54,141 bases of DNA from the NCBI RefSeq assembly GCF_020515525.1, contig NZ_JAIYEP010000026.1:1-54141 (forward strand). Reading direction: 5' to 3'. Made by a program: the position numbers and the translations under genes. Source of the DNA: Rhodococcus yananensis (GTDB lineage: Bacteria > Actinomycetota > Actinomycetes > Mycobacteriales > Mycobacteriaceae). The notes beneath the pieces are model-generated. The model was not told where the DNA came from and searched no databases. It worked only from the letters and a program-made list of their open reading frames with translations. This document shows positions 25,433 to 37,024 of this stretch, piece after piece; position 1 is the first letter of the stretch; the number at the start of each line of letters is the position of its first letter.

Positions 25433-26206
25433 TCAAAGACGCAACATCGACTCGTGCACGCCCGGGGGCACACCGCGCCGCCGGAACCACTCGATCCCGA
25501 ATGCCGCGCCGAGCTGTTCCGGTGTCATCGCCAGCATCGGGCCGAAGTCGCCGATCTGTGATTCGTGCGCGCGCATCGCTGCGACCTTCGCGTCGATCGC
25601 GGCGGTGACGTCGACGGCCGTGGTGAGTTCGGCCTCGGACAGTCCGAACGAATCCAGATCGGGTGGGCCGGCCTCGGCGGTCACGTCCGGGTTCGCGGCG
25701 AGGAGCCGCGCGAGATGGTCGCGGTTCATCGCCGACTCGTACACCGCGTCGTGTCCCGTCGACTCCGCGGCCCGCGCTCCCACCCGGTGCACCTGCACAT
25801 GATCGGGATGGCCGTAGCCGCCGTTCGGGTCGTAGATCGTCACCGAGTCGGCGCGTTCGTCGTCGATGATCTCGGCCAGGCGTTTCGCGACGACGTCGAC
25901 GTCGGTGTTCGCGAACGCATCCGGGTGGTCGTTGCCCGGGGTGCCGGCCATTCCCGAATCCCGGTATCCGAAGGGCACCAGGCGGCTCACGCCCAGCGCC
26001 TCCGCGGATCTCTCCAGTTCGTGGAGGCGACGGTCGGCGAGGGACTCACCCGGCGCCAGCAACCCCTCGGGATGCTCACCGGCCGCGCCGTCGGTGGCGA
26101 CGACGAGTACCACCCGGTGCCCGGCGTCGGCGGCGAGCCGCATCACACCGCCGGTGGTGAAGACCTCGTCGTCGGGGTGCGCGTGGAAACAGACCAGAAC
26201 GCCCAT
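25433..26206 (-). CDS. PIG-L family deacetylase (LmbE-like)
   Basis: 257 residues. Zinc-dependent N-acetylglucosamine deacetylase fold with AHPDDEVF (about 9-16) holding the first ligands and GGYGHPDHVQVH holding the last. The mycothiol enzymes MshB and Mca belong to this family, and mshA is 1 kb away, but the sequence and context resemble the generic PIG-L group, so a mycothiol role is only a hypothesis. It is divergent from the following alpha/beta hydrolase. Confidence 0.88.
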   Translation of the reverse strand: MGVLVCFHAHPDDEVFTTGGVMRLAADAGHRVVLVVATDGAAGEHPEGLLAPGESLADRRLHELERSAEALGVSRLVPFGYRDSGMAGTPGNDHPDAFANTDVDVVAKRLAEIIDDERADSVTIYDPNGGYGHPDHVQVHRVGARAAESTGHDAVYESAMNRDHLARLLAANPDVTAEAGPPDLDSFGLSEAELTTAVDVTAAIDAKVAAMRAHESQIGDFGPMLAMTPEQLGAAFGIEWFRRRGVPPGVHESMLRL

Positions 26207-26270
26207 CCCCGCATACTCGCACGGACGGGAACGGGGCCGCGAGGGGACGGGTGTGGACGACGACGACCGT

Positions 26271-26276
26271 TAGAGT
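26271..26276 (+). promoter_or_regulatory. -10 box TAGAGT before the alpha/beta hydrolase
   Basis: TAGAGT ends eight bases before the ATG at 26285. This predicts a leaderless or nearly leaderless transcript. Confidence 0.4.
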
Positions 26277-26284
26277 GCTGCGGC

Positions 26285-27118
26285 ATGACGATCCGTGAAG
26301 TTCACAGCACCGACGGCACCTCCCTCGTGTACCGCGTCACCGGCGACGCCGCGGCCCGCCCGCTGGTGCTGCTGCACGGTTGGGCGCAGTCCTCGAAGTG
26401 CTGGGGTGACGGGGTTCTCGCGGCACTGTCCGAACGGTTCCGGGTGATCGCCGTGGACCTGCGCGGACACGGCTACAGCGGTGTTCCGGCGGACGGCTAC
26501 GACGACCGCGACAACTGGGCCGCCGACGTGCAGGCCGTCCTCGACGCGGAGAACGCGCGCGGCGCGGTACTGCTCGGGTGGTCCTACGGCGGGCTCGTCC
26601 TCTGCGATCACATCGCGGTGCACGGCGCGGATCATCTGGCCGGTGTCGTCCTCGTCGGCGCGATCACCAGTATCGGACGAGGCGAGGCCGGTGGGCGGGT
26701 GGGGCCCGCGATGCGCGCCGCCGTTCCCACGGCGATGTCGGAGGACCCGGCGGAGGCCATCCGCGCGCTCGGGTCGTTCGGCAGCGCGCTCACCGGCCCC
26801 GGCGAGGGGAAGGGCGTGGTCTCGCAGGCACTGTTCGGCGCCAGCCTGTGCACACCCCCGCACGTGCGTGCCGCGCTGTTCGCGCGCAGCGCGAGCAACG
26901 ACGATCTGTTGCGTGGGCTCGGAGTTCCCGTCCTGATCGTGCACGGCACCGCGGACTCCGTCGTCGACGTCTCCGCTGCGCGGCACGCCGAAGCACTGTT
27001 GCCGACGGTGACCGCTTCGTACTGGGACGGGGTCGACCACGGTCCCTTCGTCGAGGACCCGGAGCGGTTCGTCGACGAGGTCGTCGGGTTCGTCGGTTCC
27101 CTCGGTGCCGCCGTGTAG
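26285..27118 (+). CDS. Alpha/beta hydrolase
   Basis: 277 residues, haloperoxidase/esterase-like. Seen: oxyanion loop LLHGWAQSSKCW, VDLRGHGYSG, nucleophile elbow LLGWSYGGLV (Ser), acid in VHGTADSVVD and final His in GVDHGPFVEDPE. Substrate unknown. It ends 42 bases before mshA on the same strand. Confidence 0.9.
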   Translation: MTIREVHSTDGTSLVYRVTGDAAARPLVLLHGWAQSSKCWGDGVLAALSERFRVIAVDLRGHGYSGVPADGYDDRDNWAADVQAVLDAENARGAVLLGWSYGGLVLCDHIAVHGADHLAGVVLVGAITSIGRGEAGGRVGPAMRAAVPTAMSEDPAEAIRALGSFGSALTGPGEGKGVVSQALFGASLCTPPHVRAALFARSASNDDLLRGLGVPVLIVHGTADSVVDVSAARHAEALLPTVTASYWDGVDHGPFVEDPERFVDEVVGFVGSLGAAV

Positions 27119-27160
27119 GGCCCGTGCCCGCGTCGAATACGAACAGGGCAGTATGGAGGG

Positions 27161-28495
27161 GTGACACCCCAGCCCAGCAGCCCCCACCGCGTGGCCGTGA
27201 TCTCGGTCCACACCTCGCCGCTGGCTCAGCCCGGCACCGGGGACGCCGGCGGAATGAACGTCTACGTGCTGCAGTCCGCGATCGAACTGGCGCGTCGCGG
27301 TGTGGAGGTGGAGATCTTCACCCGCGCCACCTCCTCGACCGACCCCGCGGCGGTGCAGGCTGCACCGGGCGTGCTGGTGCGGAACATCGAGGCCGGTCCG
27401 TTCGAGGGCCTCGACAAACACGACCTGCCCACCCAGCTGTGCGCGTTCGCCGCCGGGGTGCTGCGCGAGGAGGCGCGTCACCCGCAGGGTTACTACGATC
27501 TGATCCACTCGCACTACTGGTTGTCCGGGCAGGTGGGGTGGCTCGCACGCGACCGGTGGGGTGTTCCCCTGGTCCATACCGCGCACACGCTGGCCGCGGT
27601 GAAGAACGCGTCGCTCGCGGCGGGAGACACACCGGAACCGGCCGCCCGCCAGATCGGTGAACAGCAGGTGGTCGCCGAATCCGACCGGATGATCGCGAAC
27701 ACGGTCGACGAGGCGCGGGCCCTCGAACGGATCTACGGCGCCGACCCCGGCAAGGTCGACGTCGTCGCGCCCGGCGCCGATCTGCGCCGCTACCGGCCGG
27801 GTGACCGAGCGAAGGCCCGCGCCGAACTCGGGTTGGATCCGCACGAGACGATCGTGACCTTCGTCGGACGTATCCAGCCGCTCAAGGCTCCGGACGTGCT
27901 GCTGCGCGCCGCCGCGCTCGCGATGACCGATGCCCCGGACACGCCGTGGCGGGTACTGGTGGTGGGCGGTCCGTCCGGAACCGGTCTCGACCGGCCGGAC
28001 TCGCTCATCGAACTCGCCGCCGACCTCGGCATCGCCGACCGGGTCACCTTCTTGCCCCCGCAACCACCGGATCGCCTCGCCGAGGTGTACCGCGCATCGA
28101 ACCTTGTTGCAGTGCCGAGTTATTCGGAATCGTTCGGGTTGGTGGCGATCGAGGCGCAGGCATGCGGGACGCCGGTGATCGCGGCCGACGTCGGCGGACT
28201 CGGTGTCGCGGTCCGCGACGGCGAGACGGGTCTGCTCGTGCACGGGCACCGGATCGACGACTGGGCCGGTGCGTTGCGCGGTCTCGTCACCGATCCCGGG
28301 CGACTGGCTGCCTTCGCCGCGGCCGCGCCCGCGCATGCGGAGGAGTTCTCGTGGGAACACACCGCGGACGGGCTGCTCGAGAGTTACCGGAAGGCCGGCA
28401 TGCGCCGTAACCGCGCTTTCGGGACCGGCGAGTTCTCGCCGCGCCGGCAGCGTGGTGTGTGGAAGTTGCGTCGGACGAGCGGAGTGAAGGCGTGA
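27161..28495 (+). CDS. mshA: D-inositol-3-phosphate glycosyltransferase (mycothiol synthesis)
   Basis: GT4 enzyme that joins UDP-GlcNAc to 1L-myo-inositol-1-phosphate, the first committed step of mycothiol, the main thiol of these bacteria. 444 residues. Seen: [25 protein letters not shown] near the start, HSHYWLSG, and the donor-binding [30 protein letters not shown]. Start GTG 27161. A GGAGGG directly abuts the codon, too close for normal use; CAGTAT six bases upstream could instead be a leaderless -10. Its stop overlaps the next gene by four bases (GTGA). Confidence 0.96.
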   Translation: MTPQPSSPHRVAVISVHTSPLAQPGTGDAGGMNVYVLQSAIELARRGVEVEIFTRATSSTDPAAVQAAPGVLVRNIEAGPFEGLDKHDLPTQLCAFAAGVLREEARHPQGYYDLIHSHYWLSGQVGWLARDRWGVPLVHTAHTLAAVKNASLAAGDTPEPAARQIGEQQVVAESDRMIANTVDEARALERIYGADPGKVDVVAPGADLRRYRPGDRAKARAELGLDPHETIVTFVGRIQPLKAPDVLLRAAALAMTDAPDTPWRVLVVGGPSGTGLDRPDSLIELAADLGIADRVTFLPPQPPDRLAEVYRASNLVAVPSYSESFGLVAIEAQACGTPVIAADVGGLGVAVRDGETGLLVHGHRIDDWAGALRGLVTDPGRLAAFAAAAPAHAEEFSWEHTADGLLESYRKAGMRRNRAFGTGEFSPRRQRGVWKLRRTSGVKA

Positions 28496-29031
28496 GCGAA
28501 CGACTGAGCGAACTGATCGAGGCGACCCTGCGGGATCGGGAACTCGAGTTCTCCCGCAAGGACGGCGGCCATTTCGTCGTCGAACTGCCCGGTGAGAACA
28601 AGTTGAAGACCACGACGTTGCTGACCGTCGGGCTTCACGGCGTGCGCATCGAGGCGTTCGTGTGCCGCAAACCGGACGAGAATTTCGAGGGCGTCTACAA
28701 GTATCTGCTGCGTCGCAATCGCCGTCTCTACGGCGTCGCGTACACACTCGACAAGGTCGGCGACATCTATCTCGTCGGCCGTCTGTCGGCGGATTCGGTC
28801 ACTCCGGATGAATTGGACGCGGTGCTCGGACAGGTGCTCGAGGCCGCCGACCACGATTTCAACATCATTCTCGGAATCGGCTTCCTGGCCTCGATTCGTC
28901 GGGAGTGGGAATGGCGGGTCTCCCGGGGGGAGTCGCTGCGCAATCTCGAACCGTTCCGGCACCTGATCGAGGAGGGCTCCGACGCAACCGTGCGGCCGGT
29001 GGCCGACGATCCGGGTGGGCGCGATTCCTGA
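28492..29031 (+). CDS. YbjN domain protein (Rv0487-like)
   Basis: 179 residues, YbjN/type III secretion chaperone-like fold: [27 protein letters not shown] at the start, [30 protein letters not shown] in the middle. Function unknown. GTG 28492 overlaps the mshA stop, implying translational coupling; the same gene follows mshA in mycobacteria. Confidence 0.9.
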   Translation: MSERLSELIEATLRDRELEFSRKDGGHFVVELPGENKLKTTTLLTVGLHGVRIEAFVCRKPDENFEGVYKYLLRRNRRLYGVAYTLDKVGDIYLVGRLSADSVTPDELDAVLGQVLEAADHDFNIILGIGFLASIRREWEWRVSRGESLRNLEPFRHLIEEGSDATVRPVADDPGGRDS

Positions 29032-29162
29032 CGGAACTCCGAATCGTGCCGCTGTCCGATTCGAGGGATTCGGCGGATTGTTTCCGATGTATATCGGATG
29101 ACTTTCGGTGTGTCACAATTTGTTTTCGGCGTCCGAATTGTAGGGACTGCCCCGAATTGAAT

Positions 29163-29178
29163 TGTGAGCGTCCACACA
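29163..29178. promoter_or_regulatory. CRP/GlxR-like site upstream of rpf
   Basis: TGTGA-GCGTCC-ACACA matches the TGTGA-N6-TCACA consensus at nine of ten arm positions. cAMP-receptor family regulators are known to control rpf genes in Corynebacterium and Mycobacterium. Confidence 0.5.
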
Positions 29179-29369
29179 TGACATTTATGTGATTCACTGG
29201 CGCACGGCCGGCGATTCGGTGCCTCTCACCTGCGCGAAGTCGAATCGATCATGAATATATCGGTACGTGTGTGCCAGTAAATCGTGCCGTGACCTTTTCG
29301 TGATAGCGGGCTACGGTGGTTCCAGGTTCGAAACAACGAGCCGTTACGCACCGGCCCCGCAGTAGTTGA

Positions 29370-29867
<498 letters not shown>

Positions 29868-29937
29868 TCGTTTCCCGAGCATGATCCGGATGCCGTCCCC
29901 CGCGTGAGATCCGGGCGGGACGCCGCCCCGGCACCGC

Positions 29938-29971
29938 AGCCCCGAATGTGACACTATTCACATTCGGGGCT
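29938..29971 (+). terminator. 14-bp perfect hairpin after rpf containing a perfect CRP/GlxR site
   Basis: Arms 29938-29951 and 29958-29971 are exactly complementary around the loop CACTAT. The centre reads TGTGACACTATTCACA (29947-29962), a perfect TGTGA-N6-TCACA site. It can act both as the rpf terminator and as an operator for the acyl-CoA ligase gene that starts 64 bases downstream. Confidence 0.75.
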
Positions 29972-30034
29972 GTTCGTTGTGATCGGCCCCATACTGGCAT
30001 CGAGTGCCGCACCGATTCCGTATGGAGGAGAATT

Positions 30035-31621
<1,587 letters not shown>

Positions 31622-31632
31622 TCCGGCGGGTC

Positions 31633-33249
31633 TCACAGCCGCAGAACCCGGCCCAGATGCGTGAGAAGCGCGTCTGCGGTCGGGTTCGTCGTCCGGAACG
31701 CCAGGTATCCGTCGGGGCGGACGACGACGGCCTCGGCGGCGGCACCGAACCCGTACGTGGCCGCCGCGCGGCCGCAGTCGTCCTCGAAGCGGCGACCCGA
31801 CGCGCCCGCGACCCCGGCCGGGGTGAGGACGTACGCGCGCAGAAGGTCGCCCGCCCGCTCGATCAGGGTGTCCGCCAGATCGTCCGCGGCGTCGACATCT
31901 CCGGGATCCGATGACCACAGGATCACGGTGTGCCCGGGATGGCGCAGCAGATCGTGAAGCCGGGTCGGCACCGCGACCGGTGCCTGTCGCAGCCCGCGCG
32001 CATCGGGGGCGCGGTCACCCGCCGACGGACCGGACCCGGCCACCGCGTCGTCGACGATCGGACTGCCGCGGTACCCGAGCAGCAACTGGGCTTCGCGCAG
32101 CATGATCGTGGTCGGATCGTTCTCGCCGGCGCCGATACCCTCGCGGGCGTCCCGCACGGTGCGGCCCACCACCTCCTCGCCGATCGGCCGACGCTCGGCG
32201 TCGTAGCTCGCGAGCAGACCGTCGGCGGCGCGGCCGGTCACCGCCAACGCGAGCTTCCAGCAGAGATCGTAGGCGTCCTGGATGCCGGTGTTCATCCCCT
32301 GCGCGCCGGTCGGCGGGTGGATGTGTGCCGCGTCGCCGGCCACGAACACCCGGCCCGTCCCGTAGCTCCCCACGATGCGGTGACTGATCCGGAACACCGA
32401 CGACCACCGCAGCGCCGACACCCGGGTGGGCTCGGGAGCCAACCGGTCCGCAAGCGCCTGGATGTGCGCGAGGGTGGGCCGGTGCTCGGCCTCCATCCCG
32501 TGCGCGATGCCGCGTTCGCTCGGCGGAGTCGCCAGATCGGGTGCGACGAACGACGACACCCGGTACCGCCCGCGGCCGGGCAGCGGAATGCACACCATCA
32601 GATCGGTGGTGGCCCCGTCGGACGTCGTCATCGACCGGATTCCGTACCCGGCGGGAAGCGACCACCCGAGTTCGACGTCCGCGAGCATGTACTCCTCGGG
32701 GAACGCGTCACCGTCGAAGGACACCCCCAGCCCCTTCCGCACAGCGCTGTGCGCGCCGTCGCACCCCACCAGGTACTCGGTCGTGCACTCCCACGAGCCG
32801 TCGGCGTCGCGCAGGGTCGCGACCACACCGTCGGCGCCCTCGGTGAACGAGGTCAACTCGACACCGCGTCGTACCGTGCCGCCGAGATCCGTGAGCGCGC
32901 GGGCCAGTACGTCCTCGGTGGCGTACTGGGGTATGCACGCGAACCGGTACGGCACATCGTCGGGTAGTTCGAGGTCGATCCGCATCGCCTCGCGACCGTC
33001 GACGAACACGATCTGCCCGAGCATCGGCGCGGACACGTCGAGCGCGGACCGGGCGATGCCCATCGCGTCCCACACCTCGAGTGTCCGCGGCTGGATGCCG
33101 ACGGCCTTGGCGTACCGGGCGGGCTCCGTCAGCCGGTCGATCACGGTGGCGTCGATGCCGCGTCGCCGCAACTCGACGGCGGCGGTGAGGCCCACCGGGC
33201 CTGCTCCCACGATCAGAACCGGTGTGTTCGTCACTCGGGTGTCCTGCAC
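31633..33249 (-). CDS. FAD-dependent aromatic monooxygenase (PheA/TfdB type)
   Basis: 538 residues, class A flavoprotein hydroxylase. Seen: GxGxxG in VLIVGAGPVGLTAAVELRRRG, the DG motif in YLVGCDGAHSAVRKGLG, and the FAD-ribityl motif VFVAGDAAHIHPPTGAQGMNTGIQDAYDLCWKLA; a C-terminal thioredoxin-like region is typical. Likely hydroxylates a phenolic or polyketide-like ring; substrate unknown. Start GTG 33249 has AGAGG six bases upstream; GTG 33234 is an alternative. The stop lies 11 bases from the convergent acyl-CoA ligase gene. Confidence 0.9.
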   Translation of the reverse strand: MQDTRVTNTPVLIVGAGPVGLTAAVELRRRGIDATVIDRLTEPARYAKAVGIQPRTLEVWDAMGIARSALDVSAPMLGQIVFVDGREAMRIDLELPDDVPYRFACIPQYATEDVLARALTDLGGTVRRGVELTSFTEGADGVVATLRDADGSWECTTEYLVGCDGAHSAVRKGLGVSFDGDAFPEEYMLADVELGWSLPAGYGIRSMTTSDGATTDLMVCIPLPGRGRYRVSSFVAPDLATPPSERGIAHGMEAEHRPTLAHIQALADRLAPEPTRVSALRWSSVFRISHRIVGSYGTGRVFVAGDAAHIHPPTGAQGMNTGIQDAYDLCWKLALAVTGRAADGLLASYDAERRPIGEEVVGRTVRDAREGIGAGENDPTTIMLREAQLLLGYRGSPIVDDAVAGSGPSAGDRAPDARGLRQAPVAVPTRLHDLLRHPGHTVILWSSDPGDVDAADDLADTLIERAGDLLRAYVLTPAGVAGASGRRFEDDCGRAAATYGFGAAAEAVVVRPDGYLAFRTTNPTADALLTHLGRVLRL

Positions 33250-33341
33250 GATTGACCTCTCGTCGTCTTCCGCGGGTCCCTCGTCGAGTGTCCCGCGCCG
33301 AGCCCGAGTTCGAGGCGGAACGGTACGATCACGCGTTCGGA

Positions 33342-34794
33342 TCACGCCAGCAGATGAGGCAGCCCCGCGCGATGGCGCTCGGCGTCGATCAGTCGCATCG
33401 GTTCGAGTTCCGGCGGTTCGTGCAGCCGGTACCGCGCGGGCGGTGCGGCGGGGGAATCGGCGGCTTCGAGCAGCGCCGCCACGGCGGACCTGGCAGATTC
33501 GTTCGCCGACTCCATGGTGGCGAGATCGATGTCGGTGCGGACGTAGTCGCCGGCGAGGAACAGGTTCGGGATCGCGGTGCGGGCGTCGGGACGATCCGCC
33601 CACGACCCGACCGTGTTGATGAACAGCGGGGTGTCGTTGGTGTTGCGGCCGGCGGCGGCGTTCCAGCGCACGCCCGGGTCGAGGAACCACGATGCGAGGT
33701 CGTCGTCGCGCAGTACCGCCTCTCCGGTGTCGTTCAGGCACGCCTGGATCTGTACCCAGACCTCGCGGGCGATCTCGTCGGGTGTGCACTCCTTCGCGCT
33801 TCGTCGGTACAGGATTCCGGGGGTGCCCCAGTCCGAGATGTCCGCAGACAGGCAGTCGTCGACCGTGCCGTCGCCGTAGCGGTCGGCGAACTCCCCGCGC
33901 CAGAACTGCGCTTGGCAGATCGAGGTGAGTGCCCAGGGTGACCCGAGGTACGCGACGTGCCCCCGGGCGATCGGTACCGGTCGGCGGAGGAAGTACTGGA
34001 TACCGACCATCCAGTCCGTCACGAGGTTGCGCATGAGGCCGAGGCGCGGTTCGGCGTCGAGCATCGCACGCGACCACAGCGGCACGGCCCGCTCGACCGG
34101 CATCGCCGCGATGAACCAGTCTGCGTCGACGCGGGCGCGATTCCCGGCTCCGTCGACCACTCGTGCTCCGGTGATCCGGCCTCCGGTCATATCGAACGAT
34201 TCTGCTGCCCAACCCATCTCGAATCGCACGCCGAGGCCGGTCAGGAGCTGCGCCCAGGATCGCTCCACCGAGCGAGAACGCGGCTTCGAGGGACTGCCGC
34301 AGCGAGTCGAGGTCGCGGACGTCGACGGCGCCGATCGAACTGGGCGCGGTCAGATCGGGGCCGCCGGAACCGACATGCGGAACGCCGGGCCCTCCACGAG
34401 GTTGTCGAACACGCCGTCGTCGTTGCCGGGAACGGGAATGCGGCGCATGGTGTCCGGTATGTGCTGGTAGAAGCCCGGGAAGAAACGGAACCCGTGTTCG
34501 CCCGGAAGGTCGAGGCGGCCACCGGCGGCGGTGCCGGGTGACGGGATGCTCCGGGCCTTGCCGCCGAGCGCGGTGGGTTCGTGGACGGTGACCGAGAATC
34601 CCCGTTCGGCCAGTTCGTGCGCGGCGGTCAGGCCCGCCGGTCCGCCGCCGAGGACCGCGACACGGCGACCTCCGGTGTGGGCCGGACGAGCGTCGCGTCG
34701 GCCTCGTCGAGGCGATCCCGGGCAGCGCCGTTGCGGCACCGAGTGCGCCGAAGGCGGTCAGCGCGGTACGGCGGGACATTCGGGCATCGGTCAC
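33342..34794 (-). pseudogene. Decayed Tat-signal FAD-dependent oxidoreductase (amine oxidase/phytoene-desaturase-like)
   Basis: Pieces of one flavoprotein are spread over two frames. GTG 34794 opens a twin-arginine signal ([21 protein letters not shown]). The FAD motif [22 protein letters not shown] then lies in another frame (34739-34350, ending in a stop). The segment DLTAPSSIGAVDVRDLDSLRQSLEAAF returns to the first frame, and from about 34280 to 33342 the C-terminal half continues in the second frame (VDADWFIAAMPVERAVPLWSR ... IPNLFLAGDYVRTDIDLATMESANESA). From memory of intact relatives, about 100 residues are also missing after LEAAF. Three frame changes plus a deletion make a pseudogene likely; sequencing error alone would not explain the deletion. 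Confidence 0.8.
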
Positions 34795-34851
34795 TGCACT
34801 ACCCCCACTTCACGATGGTCGCCGGTTGCGTCGGGGCGACGATCGGCGAAA

Positions 34852-34878
34852 TTGGCAACGTGCGTTGTCAGATATAGC
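34852..34878 (+). promoter_or_regulatory. Candidate gpm promoter
   Basis: TTGGCA (34852-34857) and TATAGC (34873-34878) are 15 bases apart, short for a sigma-A promoter. Between them lies the near-palindrome GGCAACG-TG-CGTTGTC (one mismatch). The start codon is 58 bases after the -10. Confidence 0.35.
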
Positions 34879-34935
34879 GAACGAATCGTGATCCCGTGGG
34901 CGAATCGGACGACGAAGCGTGTCAGGATTGGGGAC

Positions 34936-35682
34936 ATGAGTACCGGAACACTGGTCCTGCTCCGCCACGGCGAGAGCGAATGGAACGCGATGAACCTGTT
35001 CACCGGCTGGGTGGACGTGCACCTGACGGACAAGGGTGTCGCCGAAGGCAAGCGTGCCGGGCAGCTGCTCGCCGAGCAGGGGGTGCTCCCCGACGTCCTC
35101 TACACCTCGCTGCTGCGTCGGGCGATCAGCACCGCCAACATCGCCCTCGACGCCGCCGACCGGCACTGGATCCCCGTGGTCCGCGACTGGCGCCTCAACG
35201 AACGCCACTACGGCGCCCTGCAGGGCAAGAACAAGGCCGAGATCAAGGACGAGTTCGGCGAGGAACAGTTCATGCTGTGGCGTCGCAGCTACGACACCCC
35301 GCCGCCGGCGATCGAGTCCGGCTCGAAGTACAGCCAGGATGCCGATCCGCGGTACGCCGACCTCGACGAGGTTCCGCTGACCGAATGCCTCCAGGATGTC
35401 GTCGCGCGTCTGATCCCGTACTGGGAGAACACCATCTCCCAGGATCTGCGTGCCGGAAAGACCGTGTTGATCACCGCGCACGGCAACTCGCTGCGCGCGC
35501 TCGTCAAACACCTCGACGGAATCTCGGACGAGGACATCGCCGCGCTCAACATTCCCACCGGCATCCCGCTGCGCTACGACCTCGACGAGGACCTGCGCCC
35601 CCTGAACCCCGGTGGTACCTACCTCGACCCCGAAGCCGCCGCAGCGGGCGCCGCCGCGGTCGCGAACCAGGGCGCCAGGTAG
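34936..35682 (+). CDS. gpmA: 2,3-bisphosphoglycerate-dependent phosphoglycerate mutase
   Basis: Interconverts 3- and 2-phosphoglycerate in glycolysis/gluconeogenesis. 248 residues. Phosphohistidine motif [10 protein letters not shown] (H11), [25 protein letters not shown] with the catalytic Glu, and the second His in [16 protein letters not shown]. Start ATG 34936 with GGGGA upstream. A 14-bp GC-rich hairpin follows, separating it from senX3, the same arrangement as in mycobacteria (gpm1-senX3-regX3). Confidence 0.96.
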   Translation: MSTGTLVLLRHGESEWNAMNLFTGWVDVHLTDKGVAEGKRAGQLLAEQGVLPDVLYTSLLRRAISTANIALDAADRHWIPVVRDWRLNERHYGALQGKNKAEIKDEFGEEQFMLWRRSYDTPPPAIESGSKYSQDADPRYADLDEVPLTECLQDVVARLIPYWENTISQDLRAGKTVLITAHGNSLRALVKHLDGISDEDIAALNIPTGIPLRYDLDEDLRPLNPGGTYLDPEAAAAGAAAVANQGAR

Positions 35683-35707
35683 TCGACGACGCCCACTCGC
35701 CGGGCGT

Positions 35708-35741
35708 CCGGGCCCGCGCGCGTCCGTGCGCGCGGGCCCGG
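35708..35741 (+). terminator. GC-rich hairpin terminator after gpm
   Basis: Perfect 14-base stem (35708-35721 with 35728-35741) around GTCCGT, located 26 bases after the gpm stop. Confidence 0.8.
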
Positions 35742-35838
35742 GCGAACAGTAGGTTAATGATCGGATAATTGCCGCAAAACCGGCCGTGACGTGCACGGAA
35801 CGGTGCCGACCCGCCGTCGTCCCCCGGTTCGGCGTCAT

Positions 35839-35844
35839 TACGAT
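35839..35844 (+). promoter_or_regulatory. -10 box TACGAT of a leaderless senX3 transcript
   Basis: TACGAT is followed by seven bases and the GTG at 35852, without a Shine-Dalgarno sequence. A second possible -10, GATAAT, lies at 35764-35769 and would give a leader of about 75 bases. Confidence 0.45.
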
Positions 35845-35851
35845 TCGAAGC

Positions 35852-37024
35852 GTGAATGTTCTGCAGGCAGTCCTGCTGGCCGTCGTGGCCGCCGCTCTGG
35901 GCGGACTGCTCGCGATCGCCGCCGGGCGTCTGCGCCGCGACCGCGGCGACGACGACACCGACCTGACCATGGCGCAGGTGCTCGATCGTGTCGTGTACCG
36001 CTCGTCGACGGGAATCGCGGTGGTGGACGGATTCCACGATGTGATCCTGTTCAACCCGCGTGCCGAGGAACTCGGCCTCGTCGACCGTCGGTTGTTGGTG
36101 GAACCCGCCTGGGCCGCGGCGAATCTGGTCCTCGACCGCTCGGAACCCGTCCAGATCGACATCGTCCGGAAAAATCCGCACGGTCGCGACCGGGTCGCCG
36201 TGCGATGCGTCGCCCGACAGCTGTTCGACGACGATCCCAGGTTCGTCGTCCTCTACGCCTACGACGACTCGGAACAGGTGCGGATGGAGGCGACACGCCG
36301 GGATTTCGTCGCCAACGTCAGCCACGAACTCAAGACGCCGGTCGGCGCGATGGCGCTGCTGGCCGAGGCCCTTCTCGAATCCGTCGACGATCCCGAGAGC
36401 GTGCGGCACTTCGGGCAGCGCGTCCAACGGGAGGCCACCCGGCTCGGCAATCTCGTCACCGAACTGATCGCACTGTCGCGGTTGCAGGGCGCGGAGAAAC
36501 TGCCGGATCTCGACGTCGTCGACGTCGACGACGTCGTCAGCGATGCCCTCGAACGCACCCGGCTCACCGCCGAGAACGCTCGCATCGAGATCACCGCGGA
36601 CCGACCCAGCGGGTACGAGGTGCTCGGCGACCGCACGCTGCTCGTCACCGCGCTGACGAATCTCATCGAGAACGCGATCGCCTACTCGCCGCCGGGGACC
36701 CCGGTGTCGGTGAGCCGGACCCTGCGTGAGGGCAGGATCGCGATCGCGGTGACCGACCGGGGGATCGGCATCGAGAAGCAGTATCAGGAACGGGTCTTCG
36801 AACGGTTCTACCGAGTCGACAAGGCGCGGTCGCGAGCCACGGGTGGAACCGGGCTGGGGTTGGCGATCGTCAAACATGTCGCCGCGAACCACGACGGCGA
36901 GATCCTGTTGTGGAGCAAACCGGGTACGGGATCGACGTTCACCTTGCTGATCCCCGCCCACTTCGGTCCAGGTGGCGCCGACGACGACCCGTCGTCGCGC
37001 CGCGAGAGCCCGGTCGGATCGTGA
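35852..37024 (+). CDS. senX3: Phosphate-responsive sensor histidine kinase SenX3
   Basis: 390 residues: one N-terminal membrane segment (about 5-25), a PAS-like domain (about 45-140), the dimerisation/phospho-acceptor helix FVANVSHELKTPVGAM (H158), and a GHKL ATPase domain with ENAIAYSPPG, DRGIGI and GGTGLGLAIVKH. SenX3-RegX3 controls the phosphate-starvation response in mycobacteria. regX3 starts 64 bases after its stop; the MIRU repeats found in this gap in M. tuberculosis are absent. Confidence 0.95.
   Translation: MNVLQAVLLAVVAAALGGLLAIAAGRLRRDRGDDDTDLTMAQVLDRVVYRSSTGIAVVDGFHDVILFNPRAEELGLVDRRLLVEPAWAAANLVLDRSEPVQIDIVRKNPHGRDRVAVRCVARQLFDDDPRFVVLYAYDDSEQVRMEATRRDFVANVSHELKTPVGAMALLAEALLESVDDPESVRHFGQRVQREATRLGNLVTELIALSRLQGAEKLPDLDVVDVDDVVSDALERTRLTAENARIEITADRPSGYEVLGDRTLLVTALTNLIENAIAYSPPGTPVSVSRTLREGRIAIAVTDRGIGIEKQYQERVFERFYRVDKARSRATGGTGLGLAIVKHVAANHDGEILLWSKPGTGSTFTLLIPAHFGPGGADDDPSSRRESPVGS

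Noticed and set aside
36511-36536. Perfect 26-bp palindrome inside senX3
   Set aside because: It arises from alternating GAC and GTC codons for an Asp/Val run and lies in the middle of a coding region; coding constraint is the simpler explanation.
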